Under the pieces are notes generated by a model that was not told the DNA's origin, did not search any database, and saw only the letters and a program-made list of their open reading frames with translations. Below are positions 1 through 14,000 of a stretch of 64,000 nucleotides of DNA, in pieces; positions within the stretch are counted from its first letter, which is position 1; the number at the start of each line of letters is the position of its first letter. The stretch comes from Didymodactylos carnosus (taxonomy: Eukaryota > Rotifera > Eurotatoria > Philodinida > Philodinidae): contig CAJNOQ010000066.1 of the NCBI GenBank assembly GCA_905250885.1, positions 21,305 through 85,304 on the forward strand. The letters are read 5' to 3'. The position numbers were made by a program, and so were the translations under genes.

Positions 1-1204
1 ACTACCAAACGTCCTTTTAGCTCATTAACAACAACAGAGATCACTTCTAATTCAAAACGTTCAAGAATAATAAATAAAGAATCACAAGATGATGATGATG
101 ATGATGAAGAACAGAATGATTGTGTTGTTGTTAATACAATCAATCCAGAAATTGTTTTATTAGATGATATTGAAGAGCAAGAAATTTTATCACCAACCAC
201 AAGTAATGATGACGGTATTGATTCAATTGATGATGAAGACGAGATTGAGCAACAAATAAATGATCCTGATTATACACAAATAACGGATGCCGAATCGAGT
301 AATGAAAGTGACGTAGAAATTGAAGATGATTATTCTACACCGCTCACAAGTCAGACACAGTCAATTATTAATTTGATTACACAAGATGTAAATGATGATA
401 ACACACGACTAAGTGAAGGTAATGTATTTAAGCTATTAGGAGCAACTTTCTAAGAAACACTATAACACAACAGTAGTTAATAACTAAAAATGTAATCTCT
501 TTTGAACAAAGAGTATTTGTTTTACGAGATTACTGTATTTCATGTGAAAATTTTTTTCTTAGATTCTACTGAAAATAATAATGTACAAAATCGAGCTCCT
601 TTACCAGAATCCATAATTGACTTAGTTACTCAATCATTAGCAACAACAAATGCTTACAATACTAATCAAGAAGATGTAGAAGAGATTGAAGTTTTAAATG
701 ATACTGAATATCTACAACATCGATTACGTGTTCCACCATTGATAATAATTCTTGATGAAGATAATAATAATAATAACTCTATCAGTGTTGAAAATGAAGA
801 ACCAATTGAAATTAATCAACAGCAATCTCGTTCTCATGAACATAAACAATCGATTGATGAACATGTAGGTTATGTCAACGAACATGGATATATTAACAGT
901 GGCAGTCTCCAATGATTTTCTTTTCTTTAGGTTTGTCCCATTTGTTTAGAATCATTAACTCAATTGCAACGACAAAATATCAAGTAAGTTCAATTTTAAA
1001 TCAAAAATAGTATTATCTTATTTCATTATTATCTATATAATATTTTAAATGTTTAGTTTGGTAACGACACCTGTATGTCAACATGTTTTTTGTGATCCAT
1101 GCTCAAGAAAACTATTAGAAAATGTTCCTGTAGCCAGATGTCCTCTATGTCGATTACAATTGAATGAACGAACAAAATTTATATCCTACTGCATTGTTTA
1201 TTAA
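1..1204 (+). CDS. RNF4-like SUMO-targeted RING E3 ubiquitin ligase, 5' partial
   Basis: Four exons are visible: 1-418, 563-864, 931-983 and 1057-1204. The start lies upstream of the window. Acidic, low-complexity N-terminal exons carry several hydrophobic patches beside acidic residues that look like SUMO-interaction motifs: EIVLLDD near base 150, EVLND near 690, and LIIILDED near 740. The related patches IINLITQ and IIDLVTQ also occur. The last two exons encode a C-terminal RING: CPIC, then CQHVFCDPC, then CPLC, ending a few residues after an ISYCIVY tail that resembles the RNF4 tail. Known RNF4 proteins use tandem SIMs to bind poly-SUMO chains and a RING dimer to ubiquitinate the SUMOylated target, mainly in the nucleus. 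SIMs plus this RING order support an STUbL. Splice sites are consensus and phases agree (1, 0, 2). The donor of the second intron (865) is the least certain. Confidence 0.82.
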
Positions 1205-2592
1205 GTTTTATAATAGGCAGACACTTGTTATTATTTGTTTTAATATTACTTTTTCGTGTTGTTCTTTTTGTTACTCTACTACTACTACACTACTAAGTGT
1301 ACTCTAACAAAAAAACAAATAACTTAGCTGACCGATTATTCCTATTATCTCGATATTTTTGTGGTAGAATCATTCTAGATAGTTAGATAGTCCTTCTTCT
1401 TACTAAAGATAACTAGTCTGATCTTTTCATAATTCACAAGGTTAACTTTTGTTGATATAGGATGAAAAAAATGCCAAAGTGATTAGACCTAAAAATTGGG
1501 AAAAAGCAATATGAAATATTTTTGCAGAAACCTGATGGTATCACTAAATATAATAAAAAAAAATATTTTTATGTGGTTACTACAATACACGCTTCTCTTC
1601 TCTTCCATACAGATCATTGTTATTCACGTCATTTCGTTCCAAAGATTCTCTTGTTTTTTCATTGAAATATATGTAGTGATAAAACCAGAGAAATTTGACT
1701 TTAAAACTGTATACAATGAGTTATAACAATAAAGATGAAAATTTATGTTTAATGATGATTATTGTCATTTTGAATTAAAAACTGTTCAGAAAATTATCTT
1801 ACTATGTATATTTTTCTCGCTTTATTTTGTACAACAGCAGTGTATGCTTTTCGTTCTATTTTTTGTTGTTTCTAAATAACCTGTCTTCTTTTGTTCTCTC
1901 TTCGTGTTCACTTGCCGGATTTTGTAGGTATGTGTGTGTGTGTGTATATATATTAAGTATACTAGGCTTATTCTATGTTTTTCTTATTTTTTGATCGAAA
2001 AGTAAAAAAATATTTCCGAAACTTGCGATTTATCATTCGCGTCTGACATTTGAAGAAAAATTGTATATTTTTATTCAACATCGGACTAGTTGGATTATTT
2101 TCAATATTTCAAAGGATTGGTTGATTCGATTGGGTTGCAAATGTGCCAGACGACTTTTTTGTTTAGTGATATCATAGATAAATTCCAATGTGTAAAAGAA
2201 CATTGAATTACGTGTGAAAGTATATGTGCGTGTGTTACTGTGTAAGCGAACATCCACAACAAGTGAACAAATTACATCGTCTAGCAATTGATATCAATCC
2301 TCTCTTAACCTAAAGATTAGTTAAATCAATGAAAATCATTGAAAAAACGTCAATACAACGTGGAACATTGTATCAAAGCAAAGTATTACAAAAATAAAAT
2401 TGAGAGATATTAATTAAAAAAACGATAAATTGAGTGATCATGTTAAAGTTCTGTGTAAAAGCATCACTTCAACATAAGAAGAACGTTCATTATCAATAAA
2501 ATGTGGCAAAAAAGCTCAATAAAACACTTTTTATTATAATCTAATTCTTCACATTTACCTCTGTCGAATCAATCGTTATTATAAGATAAAGA
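1205..2592. other. spacer after RNF4-like gene, no supported gene
   Basis: This AT-rich stretch holds the 3' UTR region of the upstream gene and a short (TG)n/(TA)n microsatellite at about 1929-1954. Open frames here are short and have no family features or convincing splice context. Confidence 0.6.
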
Positions 2593-3601
2593 TTAGTTTA
2601 TCAGCATAGAAATGCTTTTTATTATCCATTCTAAAATAGAATGCAGTGCAATTGTTTTTTGAATAATTTTTAATAGGACTAACTAAGATACTTGCGGTTT
2701 CAGCATTATGTAGAGAAGATCTGATGGAGATGCCTATGAAAAAAAAAGTTGCTGCGACAACCAAAAAACATTCCCTCACTTCCCTAGTCCATCTTTCCTG
2801 ATGAAGACTTCTTCTCGCTGAATCCGCGAAAAAACGTGAAATCTCTAGAAAGCTACCAGTGAATCACCAGAGACTTTATTATTTATCCCCACTCCCTAAA
2901 AATCAGGTAAACACTAAGGATTTTACAGAGAATTCCTAAGGACTCCCTGGGAGTTTCGCGTTTTTTCGAGAACTTCATCAGGAAAAGTGGACTAGCGAAG
3001 TTAGGAAATATTTTTTTCCTAAGTTTAACTGCAAGAACAGATGAAATGGAGTAGTTTGGATCGATTTTGACTGAATTAGAAATTTTTTAATTTTCGCTGA
3101 CGATAGTCACAAATGGATTGTTTTATCTACTACAAGTTTTCCCAGGTTCTTGAATTTTCTTCTGAAAACAAAAATTGACGCGTGGCTCGCATGGTTAAAA
3201 ACCTATGTTTGTTATTATTTGTAAGGTTATCAGAGCTAACCGAATTAAGATAAGTAAGTCCTAGCAAAATGTGTACCATGTGGGAACTATAGAAGGCAGG
3301 GAGGTTCGACTTGCTCAGATGAATAGCGGACACCCTGAACTATATACTGAGTGTGTTAAACATAGAAGTCTCTTGAGAAAGTCAAAGAGCAATGTTCTCT
3401 TTTTTCAAAGACTTGTCAAGTACATCATCTAAAGATTGTCGCAGCGACTTTTTTTTCATAGGTATCTCCATCAGATCTTCTTTGCACAATGCTAAAACTG
3501 CAAGTATCTAGCTTATTTCAATTAAAAATTATTCAAAAAATAATGAACTGCATTCTGTTTTAGAATGGATAATAAAAAGCATTTCTATGCTGATAAACTA
3601 A
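2593..3601. mobile_element. 1-kb non-autonomous DNA transposon with long terminal inverted repeats
   Basis: Bases 2593-2763 reappear in reverse complement at about 3437-3601 with only scattered differences, giving terminal inverted repeats of about 165 bp that start TTAGTTTATCAGCATAG. No transposase is encoded. The interior contains a second, smaller inverted repeat (about 2778-2998), so one element is probably nested in another. I see no clear target-site duplication, so the superfamily is not assigned. Confidence 0.8.
2778..2998. repeat. nested imperfect palindrome inside the 1-kb element
   Basis: CTAGTCCATCTTTCCTGATG at 2784 faces the reverse complement of ATCAGGAAAAGTGGACTAG near 2978. 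The match continues inward through GCGAAAAAACG. This looks like a small fold-back or MITE inserted inside the larger element. Confidence 0.6.
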
Positions 3602-3700
3602 CTAATATTTTCATATCGAAATGGATTATTCAAGATATTAGTTTTTCGTTTTTTCTAAATTTTTTTTTTTTTTTTGTTTTTGATAGCATGTTATGACTGT

Positions 3701-3714
3701 TATTTATTTTTTAG
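3701..3714 (+). promoter_or_regulatory. possible trans-splice acceptor before CDC40 start
   Basis: A T-rich tract ends in TTTTTTAG 28 bases before the CDC40 ATG with no obvious upstream donor. Similar pyrimidine-AG signals precede the MYBBP1A (33620-33631) and glycosyltransferase-like (60321-60334) starts. Such sites could receive a spliced leader or be the end of an ordinary 5' UTR intron. Confidence 0.4.
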
Positions 3715-3742
3715 AATCCTCATAAACTTCTTTCACTTTATA

Positions 3743-6700
3743 ATGTTAGCCTTACAAGCTTATAATGATGATGACGATGCTGATGGGGATGAAAATCAAA
3801 ACAGTACCGATAACGACAACGAACAAACAATGAGTACAACTGCAAATTTTAACGCAATTAATGATCCAACATTTTCTATAATGTCAAAAATTAAACTTAA
3901 TTTAACGCCAGCAGTCATTATTCAAGTATGTTTTTCATATATTTATAATTTTATGATATTAATTTCATTTGTATATATTTCTTTAGCCTGAAAATACCAC
4001 TAATTTTCTCGATATTAAAACTAAGCTCGTCACATTTAATCCAAAGTATGAAGATATGTACGCACCAGTTGTAAGTATGATAACTTAATTCCTATAGTAT
4101 TTGAGACTGAAATGAAATCAATATATTTCTTTTTGCGAGTAATTTTTCCATCTATGCAAGTAAAGTTTCGTCATGTCTGAAATATTAAGCTCAAGTTATA
4201 CTTATTTATTTTTGTTTTTTAGTTTGGTCCTGAAAATCCACATTTAAATCAGCAGCAACGAGCATTTAAAAATATGCTTAGTGGTCATGTCGAATCAACG
4301 AGTGTTAGTGATTTTCTGTTTGAAAATCAACGTCGAACATTTGACAGTTTTGGCTATGCGGCTGATCCTAGTACTGAAACACATTCAACAACACATTTAG
4401 TCGGAGATTTAATTAATGCTGATATCAACGAAGGTAATACTATCTATTTGAAAAAAAATAAAAAACACATGATTAATACCATTTATTTCTATTAGGAATG
4501 ACTGTATTTGAAACCACAAGAAAACGTCTGGCAGATAAACGTAAAAAAGATAAAAATTATGATTCAAGTGATGTGGAAGGATTTCGAGGACCATGGGCAC
4601 CATTTGTTGATGAAGTAAAAGTATCAAGACCAACAGAAGTAAGTAAAGAATACCCTAGTGAATGTACTTGCCAATGTTCGTGATTTTATTGTACGTAAGT
4701 TTAGTATGTCATCTTCTTGTTAGTACTAAGTTAAGAATTGATAAAGTAACTCGAAAGTACTTGTGAAAGGTTCGACACGTAAATTAAATTTCTAATAAAT
4801 GCTGTTCATTGTTAACTTCTGCAAATACCTGAAGTATATGATAATAATGTATGTTATTAGATCAGTTGTTATGTTATTGTTTTATTTTTATGTTAACAAA
4901 ATATTAGTGACTGGATAAAAATTCAGGGATCGTCGTGAGACGGCATGGGACTAGACATAATCGTAACCGTACATAATCGGTCAAACAATCAACCACTGTG
5001 ACATGCGCATTCTGCTGTTTTGAACTCAAAATGCGAGTAATGTCATTTATTTATATTTACACGAAATTTGTCAGCACATCAGAATGCGTGAAAGATTACA
5101 TGTTTTCGGTAAATCCTCTTTTTACAACTATTTTCAAAAGGAATAAAATTTCTCTCGAGTACAAGGGCGAGTATAGTTATTATGGTATGCGCACCAACAT
5201 TTTTTGTAAATATTTGATTCTGCAAGTCTTACATCGAAGATGTTTTTCTGTGAAGAATATCGGTAGCTGCGTATCGTACAAACGAAATTTTTATTAACAA
5301 ATTAGTAGTTAACCGATCGCCCAGTTATAATAGTTATGAACGTAACCGATGTATCCCTAGGTGAGACGAATACTTCCTTGCTTGACGGTATTCTAAAAAG
5401 ATCAATACTTGTCCAAGTATAGTAAACACTTCTCAACTATTGATTTAGACTTTATCTTGGGGAAGGTACAAAGAAGATATAAAGTAACAAAGTTAGGAAA
5501 GAGAGCAGTTGATGATTTAAATAGTGAGGTAATGAAGTACAAAACTGCTATAAACATGATTAACTAATCATAATTTATTTATTTTATTGATATTTCGACA
5601 GAATCCACTGTCATCATCAGGCTGAAAAAAGTGTAAGTGAGTGTGTCAGAATTAAGACTATACATAGTCAAATATATAATGAAAAATATAGAACGAAAAA
5701 CGACACGTCCAGTCTGTATATGAGTAGAGTTCTTAAAGAAGCGCTTCTTTTTTCATTCTGATAATGACAGTGGATTCTGTCGAAATATCAATGAAATAAA
5801 TAAATTATGATTAGTTAATCATGTTTATAGCAGTTTTGTACTTCATTACCTCACTATTTAAGATATAAAGTGTTTTAAGTGAAGAGATGAGCTTGAGTGT
5901 AATGCGATGCGCGGATTATTTCAGACTTCGGTCTTTCGGACAAGTCGGTGTAAAGACTGAAGAAAGAATAGATTCACTTAACTCATCGACGCTTCTGCGA
6001 ACAGGATTTTAACTGTTTACGTACTATTTCACTTATCAATTTCTCACAATAAACAAATATCGTCTCTCTGAAGAAATATTCTCAGGTGACGCTCACTCTT
6101 CCGCCTTGTACTCTTTCTCTTCACTATCATCGATAGATGTTATTGAAGTTTTCGAGCTTTACATAAACATGAAGAATTTAAATTGACTTTAGTGCGTAAA
6201 AAAGTCGCGTCACGGATTCATTTCAGTAACATGGAAGAAGTATGTTTTAAAAACACCTATCAAGTTCCTAAAATATTTGTCAAATATCTGTTGAAATTTG
6301 CAAGTACATTCTTCTAGTATATGATGCATAGAACAAGTAGGATACTAACTTTTCGGCTATTTTTTATAGGAAGAACAAAAAGAATTGGATGAATTGTTAT
6401 CAAAACGTAAAAAACGTGCTCGCATTAATGAACAAAAAGAAGAAGAAGAAGATAACACAAACAAAACTATTTTACATATTAAAGATCCATACGATTATCA
6501 AGGACGATCATTTTTACACATACCACAAGATGTGGGTGTTAATTTGAGATCTGATGAACCACCACAAAGATGTTTTATACCAAAACAGTGTTTACATACC
6601 TACAAAGGACATACAAAAGGTGTTCAAAAAATACATTATTTTCCCGTATCAGCACATTTGTTCTTAACATGTTCAATGGATTGTAAAATTAAAGTAAGCA

Positions 6701-7839
6701 ATATTACACTGTCTAACATTAAAATAGTATCATGTTTTCTTCTTTTTAGCTATGGGAATTCTATAATGAACGTCGTTGTATTCGAACCTATATGGGTCAT
6801 AGTCAAGCAGTACGTGATATTAATTTTAATAATCATGGTACCGATTTTTTATCAGCATCCTATGATAGATTTATCAAATTATGGGATACAGAAACGGGTA
6901 TGTATACTTCTTAATTTTTGAATAGTCAAACTATAATTTTCTTATTTTATAGGTCAAGTGAAAAGTAAATTTACTACAAGAAAAATTCCCTATTGTGTTT
7001 CATTTAATCCCGATGCACATAAACAACACTTATTTGTAGCTGGAATGTCGGATAAAAAAATTGTTTGTGTAAGCTCTTTGAATTTAAATATTACTCCTCT
7101 TCTTATTCTCATTCTTCTCATCATTTTAGTTTGATACTCGCAGTGGTCATGTTGTTCAAGAATATGATCGACATTTAGGTGCAATTAATACAGTGACATT
7201 TGTTGATAGAAATCGTCGAATTGTATCAACATCTGATGATAAATCTATACGTGTTTGGGAATGGTATATTTTTAAATTGTTCACTATCTATAAATCTTAT
7301 TATCTATTGTTTTATTCAGGGATATACCTGTTGATTTTAAATATCTAGCTGATCCGACAATGCATTCAACACCAGCGGTTGCTTTGTCACGAAATGGTAT
7401 GTAGAATCTTAAAACTAGAAAATAGAGAATTTAATTGACCTATTTTATTTTCATTCAGGTAAATATCTTGCATTTCAATCAATGGATAATCAAATTAAAA
7501 TTATGGAACCTGGCTCGAATTTTCGATGGAAAACTAAAAAAGTGTTTAAAGGTCATATGGTAAGAATTTTCTTTTCATTCTTTTATAACTATCTGAACTA
7601 ATTTTGGTTTATTGTAGGTTTCAGGTTATGCCTGTGGTTTAGATTTTTCACCTGATATGTCATATGTGATTAGTGGTGATGCTGATGGACGTCTAATTAT
7701 TTGGGATTGGAAAACGACAAGATTATTTGAACGTATTAAAGCACATGATGATGTATGTATTGATGCTAAATGGCACTGGCATGAAAAATCAAAAATTTTA
7801 ACAGCTGGATGGGATGGTGTTGTTAAATTATGGGACTAG
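3743..7839 (+). CDS. CDC40: pre-mRNA-processing factor 17 (CDC40/PRP17), WD40 splicing factor
   Basis: Eleven exons join in frame: 3743-3925, 3987-4070, 4223-4433, 4496-4638, 6370-6693, 6750-6897, 6953-7068, 7130-7263, 7320-7396, 7459-7559 and 7618-7839. They give about 580 residues, the same length as human CDC40. The N-terminal part carries family signatures ([56 protein letters not shown]). Seven WD40 blades follow, including HTKGV...[58 protein letters not shown] and a final [10 protein letters not shown]. The protein acts in the nucleus in the second catalytic step of splicing, in the C complex. The start was chosen because it matches the family's short N-terminus and lies 28 bases after an acceptor-like AG. 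Intron 4 is 1.7 kb and holds a MITE; the other introns are short. It appears intact. Confidence 0.96.
5521..5857. mobile_element. MITE with TTAA target duplication in CDC40 intron 4
   Basis: Inverted repeats of about 100 bp (5521-5620 and 5757-5857) begin ATAGTGAGGTAATGAAGTAC and are nearly identical. Each end is directly flanked by TTAA (5517-5520 and 5858-5861), the target site typical of piggyBac-type elements. There is no coding capacity. The inner end of each arm contains a hammerhead-like motif described in the findings. The insertion lies wholly within an intron and should not affect the protein. Confidence 0.85.
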
Positions 7840-10800
7840 TATGATGTATTTTGTGATTACTATTTTTTTACTTCTTATTTTTGTACAGTTTCACACATTG
7901 TTTTCTTCGTAACAGCTATAAAACAAGCACGAAGCGGAATTTTTGTGCGATAAAATGGAAAACACATGTTTTGCGAGAACAACGTGCAATTTGTTTAGTT
8001 TACAATGGATAATACGGAAGAAATCTTAAGGACGGTAGAACGAGTTCGAAGGTGTAAAAACGAATTTCTTTAGTAAAACTGAAGGTAAATTGATTTCTTT
8101 TAAGGATTTAATTCATCAAAAACGGTATCGTTAACAGACGAGTAGCATCCTGTTAAAGGACCGTTTCTATCTCGCTGAACTGGCATCGTTTTATGATAAA
8201 AAACGGTTCATTCACGGAATTTTTTTTCACATTATTTTTTCATCATTAATGGAAATATTGTTTTTGTGCTTGTTTTGGTTTTGAGTCTTTGGTACAAATC
8301 TTAGAACCATGGTATTATCTTGAGTATCAACTCCAAATCTAAGAACCATTTCCTCCGATCAAGTTTTGTTCACTTGTATATACGAGGAAAGGAAAAATTC
8401 TAAGTTATTTGAAGAAAGTCAGCGTTATGTATATACTAGTAGTGATAGGAAAATAAAAGAGATGAATAACTTGTCGACAAAACGGCCGATATTCCGAATA
8501 CAACATAGACCTTATTGTACTGTAATATGATAGAATGTAGATACAACATTAATCAGACACTTCATTCACCCTGAACCATAATGATATTAAAAAACAAAAT
8601 GATGATTTTTTTTGAGTTTTCTCAATTAACGTCTATCGTCGATCGTTCACCTAATTAAAATTCTCTCATTAAAGTGATTGCTAACAAATCATTTGTCGGC
8701 TCCACCTGTACAAACATTATTGCCAAGCGCCTTTGTTTCCAAAATTCCTCTGTCATAAAACTAGTGTTAGATTCTTTATCATTCTCATTTATACCGCCTT
8801 CTCATTCACAATAAGCAATTATTGACACAAATACTCATACATCGTCATCCATCACTCGAACAATAATAGTACAAAATACAGAATCTAAATCAACTCATCT
8901 TGTTGTTGGTAACAGTTTGATTCGTTTTGTCAATAAACAAGATCGAAAATAATGATGATGATGGTATTTATCTTGAGAGAATTTCAACAAAAAATTCTAA
9001 ACTATTATAATGCGTTAATAACACTATTTAAATCTGATCCATCTTTTATAATTGTTAACTATGATTTTACGCACATCATGCCGAAATATGATAATCTTTA
9101 TTCAAAAGATAAACAGCAATAAAGTTTGATGTTAAACATTTAATCAATTCATTAACACAAACACGTATTCAATGACGATACAAACGGTAACGCTGTCTCT
9201 GTTGTAAAAAAAAATATGCTGTTCGACGTAATAATTGTAACTCCTTGTGTAATAGATCTCTCATATAGTCTACTTCTAATCTTAATAAGTTATTGTTTTG
9301 TTTCTTATAATATACAGCGCCTATCTCTGCACATAGAATTGGTGAGAAGTTTTTATTTTATTTTATGTTGATCAGATCGCAGGAATAATGTGACGAACGG
9401 TGGTGTTGTCAACTAGGTTATTTTTTCAAACCTGTTTTCCTTGTAGAGAAGAGTCGCTTCTATCACTCTCATCATCTTCACTCTTTGCCATTTTTCTGAT
9501 AATGTTTCGGATATAATTTCAATGATTCACTCATTAAAAAATAAGTGATCATTGATGAGATTTGTGTTCAATTTTTGAAGTTGTATCACGATGTTCTGGA
9601 ACCGAAACTCTTCCATTTTTTTTTCTTTCAGAAATTTTCTCCATCTAATAACGCTTACATTCTCAATGCTCAAACTAATAACAAATATCATTTCTCTTAA
9701 ATATCATCAAACTCCTTGAAATAATTGTCTACAAAAATTTTCAGTTTCAATTCACAAAGATGGATTTTTTTTACAAATTTTCTTTCTTTAGTGAAACGTT
9801 CTACTGTTTAAGGAATTTTTCTCGTATTCATTTTCGAGCGAGAAAATTTTCTTTTTGAAAAATTCTTTTTACTAACAATAATTATTATCTAACACTTGTA
9901 AGTACAACATGTAGAAACTGGACTTGACTTTTCTAGAACGAGGAACACCTACTTTTTCTACGAATACGTTCAAAAACCTTCACTCTATATTTTTATCATT
10001 GCAACATCGTTCAATCTTATAGATAATGTTTCTTCTGTACTTGTATGTTTTCTTGTATTTTTTTTTCTTTCTCAAAAACATTTGCGTTTTTTCGTTGGCG
10101 ATAAAAACTCAATTTCTGTTAACTATCAAAAAAGATTCTCTATTCTGTGTTGATAGAAAATCTGAATTTTTTTACTCATATTTGTATACAAAACTTCTAT
10201 ATCGCACGGTAAACACGACTAAGAGAAAATTCATCGTCAATTTATCTATTCTAGACTATCAATTTCGAGAAGATATGAAGAATGGCACGCAATGAATTTT
10301 CATTTTCTTGATAAGTTTATTCTATAAGACATTTTCTATCATTTATTAAATTTTAGAATAATAGACGAAAGTAATAACAACAACAAAACAAACGCCTTAA
10401 CTACATACAAAAAAATCTCATAAGAACTGTGTATCCGTCTTTCTATAACAGAGAAGATACACACATACACAAGAGTATAAAAAACCAACAACGTTTGATA
10501 ATATTACGTTAAAAGACAAGAACAAATAAAAAATATTTTTTGATGACTAGAAATGGAGTGTTGCGTATGATTGTGTTTTTTTTTTGGGTAGAAGTTATAG
10601 CAAAACAAAATGAAACTTCAAAATAGTAAATAAAACAAGAGAATTTATCGAACAAAAAGAGAGAAATGAATAATTAACTAACATATACACATTACATAAA
10701 AATAATAAAGCAGAGAGAAATGAAAACGTATTACATGTATACAACTGATGAACACCGTTCATTTATCAAACATATAAAAAGAAACAAAAAAAATTAATGT

Positions 10801-11088
10801 TATCATTCGAGCAGAGTATTGAAAAAAAGTAAAACATCAAGTGTTGCATGTTAAAACTGAACAGTTTTGGAAGTGTTCGATGAATTTTAATTGTTAGCCG
10901 AGGATCGATCATTGGTATACTTGTATCGATAGATATCACCGTATTGAAGAAATATTTAAGTTTTTTTAATAATAATTTTAACAAAGAATGACGGTTTGTA
11001 GTTAATAATCTGCGTACAAACCGCTATTACATCTGTGACACTAACATAGTCGGTTAATGACAGAACAAAATTATCGATTATTGACTTT
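7840..11088. other. spacer between CDC40 and the zinc-finger gene, no supported gene
   Basis: CDC40 (+) and the zinc-finger gene (-) converge on this AT-rich interval, so it should hold both 3' UTRs. I see polyadenylation-like AATAAA runs and short homopolymers, but no open frame with domain features and no long repeat. Confidence 0.55.
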
Positions 11089-14000
11089 TCACGTAATATT
11101 TTCATTATCATGATCATTACTATTTTGATATAATGTTCGCGTATAATTCGTATGTAATAATTCATGTTCTAAGAACTGTTCATTATCATCGATATTATAT
11201 GAACAAAATTTACATATCATGGTTGATGAAGAATTTTCTCGATGATTTAATTCATGTTGATGAAAGTATTCGTGACTCCGTGTTTCATATGGACAATAGA
11301 TACAATAAAAATGGTTTTGATCTTTTGTTTGACCATCTAATATCCAAGATTGAACATAGATCATAGCATGCTCATATTTGTGAACTTGTAACGGTTCAAC
11401 AGTATTAGCTAATGAAGCAAATGAACTTCCATGTGTACTAATCATATGTTTGCGAACACTTGCACGCCATTTTGATAAATATAAACATTGTGAACATTGA
11501 AAACCACCATCGGATAAATGTAAATCAACATGACGAGTTAAAAATTGAAAATTTGATGTAGAATATGAACATCCTGAACAAGAATATAAACAAGGTGGTT
11601 GATTATTTTGTTGCTGTTGTTGTTGTTGTTGTTGCTGGATAGAAGATGATGCTGTTGTTGTTTTAACATCAGTATCGTTCGTTTTGTTATCAATATCTTT
11701 CAATTTTTTTGATGAGGAGAGTGAGGGCGAGATTGAATCATCACAAACCTGGAACAAACAATAATTACTCATTCGAGTATCACATACTGATCGTTCAGAT
11801 TCTTTTTAAAGTCTAAAAATAAAGTTTGTCTTCTTACCTTAGTAACCTCGTCATCATTGTTTGAACGATTTCCATTCTGAAGTTTTTCAGCGGTTGATAT
11901 TGCCTTTTTTGTTAACAAACCTTTAATTTTTTGTTTTCTATGTCCATTTGTTGTTGATGCTGTTGTTGATGACAAAGATGATGAATCTTGTTCTTGTGAA
12001 ATGTCGATCACTTGTCCATTAGTCACACCAGGATGCATTCGTCGTAGATGTTTACGTACATTTCCACACCATGCTGATGCATGATCACACAATGAACATT
12101 TGTAACGTTTAACGATCGATTTATTATTACTTTGTTCACTTGTACTAATACTGCAACTACTACCATTTGTCAATTGACCTAATAATGTTTGTAATGATGT
12201 TGACAAATTATGTGTTGTATCGCCAGAAGTATTGGCGAATAACGCTGATAATGGATCATTAATTGATTTTGGTGGTGATTGATGATTTTGATTATGATTT
12301 CGAGTTGAAACAGCTGTTTTTATTAATTTTCTCAACATTTCTTCATTGTCATCTTCATCTGACAAATCATTTTCACCGGCATTATCAAGTTGTATTCCAT
12401 TTTGATCGTAGGATGAATTTTCAACACCTGAAAGAGTATTACATTCAATATGACTGACCATGAGCGAAACAAAACCTGTGATATATACGTAACAAGTTTC
12501 TCACAATGTTCTTTCACTTAGGTGCTTACCCATTTCTTGCTGTTGTTCGTCTACCGTCTGATTATTCTTTTCTACAGTCTCACCATTCACTGTTTGATTA
12601 AAACTATCGATAATATGAGCTGATTCTAAATTATGGAAATGTCGAATATGTCTTAGAACAACCCATGAGTGATACGATTGTAGAGAACATGCCGAACATC
12701 GGAACGTTTTCATTGGTTGATCAGTGACTGCCGCTGACGAAGATGATGGAATTTGTTGTTGCTGTAATGGTTTAACATCGATTTCAATGGCTCGTACAAT
12801 TTTTTCAAATTTATGCTTTGTCTTAATATGACGTTCAATGACCCATTTATAATGTCCAAGACGATCACAATATAGACACTTATAAACACGGGCACCCGTT
12901 CGATGTACGACTAAATGAGCATTAAATCGTTCAGGATTTGTTGTATGAAATGGACACATTTCACATTCATAATTAATTGGACTATGTGAAGTACCATTAC
13001 CATTATGATTTGAATCTGAAAATATTTAACAAAAACTTTACATTTTATATATATCATATGGCTCAGATATACAAACATGTATGCATTTATCACAGCTACT
13101 TTCGAGAAAAGTAATATAGATTATTAAAACACTTGTATTCTGTACCTTTTGCTGATGAAGCTGATCCATTGACATTTGTTCGTATAAATGATGGATTATC
13201 CATAATTGTTGATATTTGATCTTGTTGTTGATTTGACGGACTTTGGGTCTTTCTTTTTATTATTTCATTGTTAACATCATTGTTACTATTTTCACTATTT
13301 TCCCGTTTACGTTTCAATGACATGGTTATTGATTGTTCAGTAGCTGTTGAGGGAGTATTGAAAACTGGTAGAATATTTGATGCTAATTGACAATGTTTCC
13401 ATGTTTGATGTTTTTTAACATCACCAGAATTTTGTGACTGAAATTGACAATAACCACATTTATACATTGACGCGTGTGGTTGAATTCGAGTTGATGCTAT
13501 TATTGTCGCTTGTATTTGTTCTAAACTTGTAAGAGGTGATTGATTCAACAAATCTTTTATCTGTGAAAAGGTCATTGTTTGTGGATGAAAATCGACAACA
13601 TAATCACGTAAATTATCACCGTTACTACGATCTGAGTATTCAGCATGTTTATGACGTAAATGAAACGAACAATCGCCACGATGACGATATAAACGATTAC
13701 CTAAATGAATAAAAATAAAATATTCTAATATTCTTTCTTTATGGACAAAAAGCTAGTGGCACGTACATATTAAACAACGAAAATTTTTATCTCTTAAATG
13801 ATTTAAGACATGCTCTCGATATATTTGTTGATCATGTGATGTAAATGTACAATAAGGACAATCAGATATCCATACAGATGTTGACTTTGAACGATAGTCC
13901 GGCGTATCAAGTTGCTTTTGTTTAATAAATACACCGTTTAATGGAACAGATTTTCGAGTAGAAACTGATGGTGATGGAGAGAGATGATGTAGTGATAATT

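Noticed and set aside
2797-2845. CTGATGA...GAAA motif in the nested palindrome upstream of CDC40 as a third hammerhead
   Set aside because: No stem II can be drawn between the two boxes in either arm, so the resemblance is only in the boxes.
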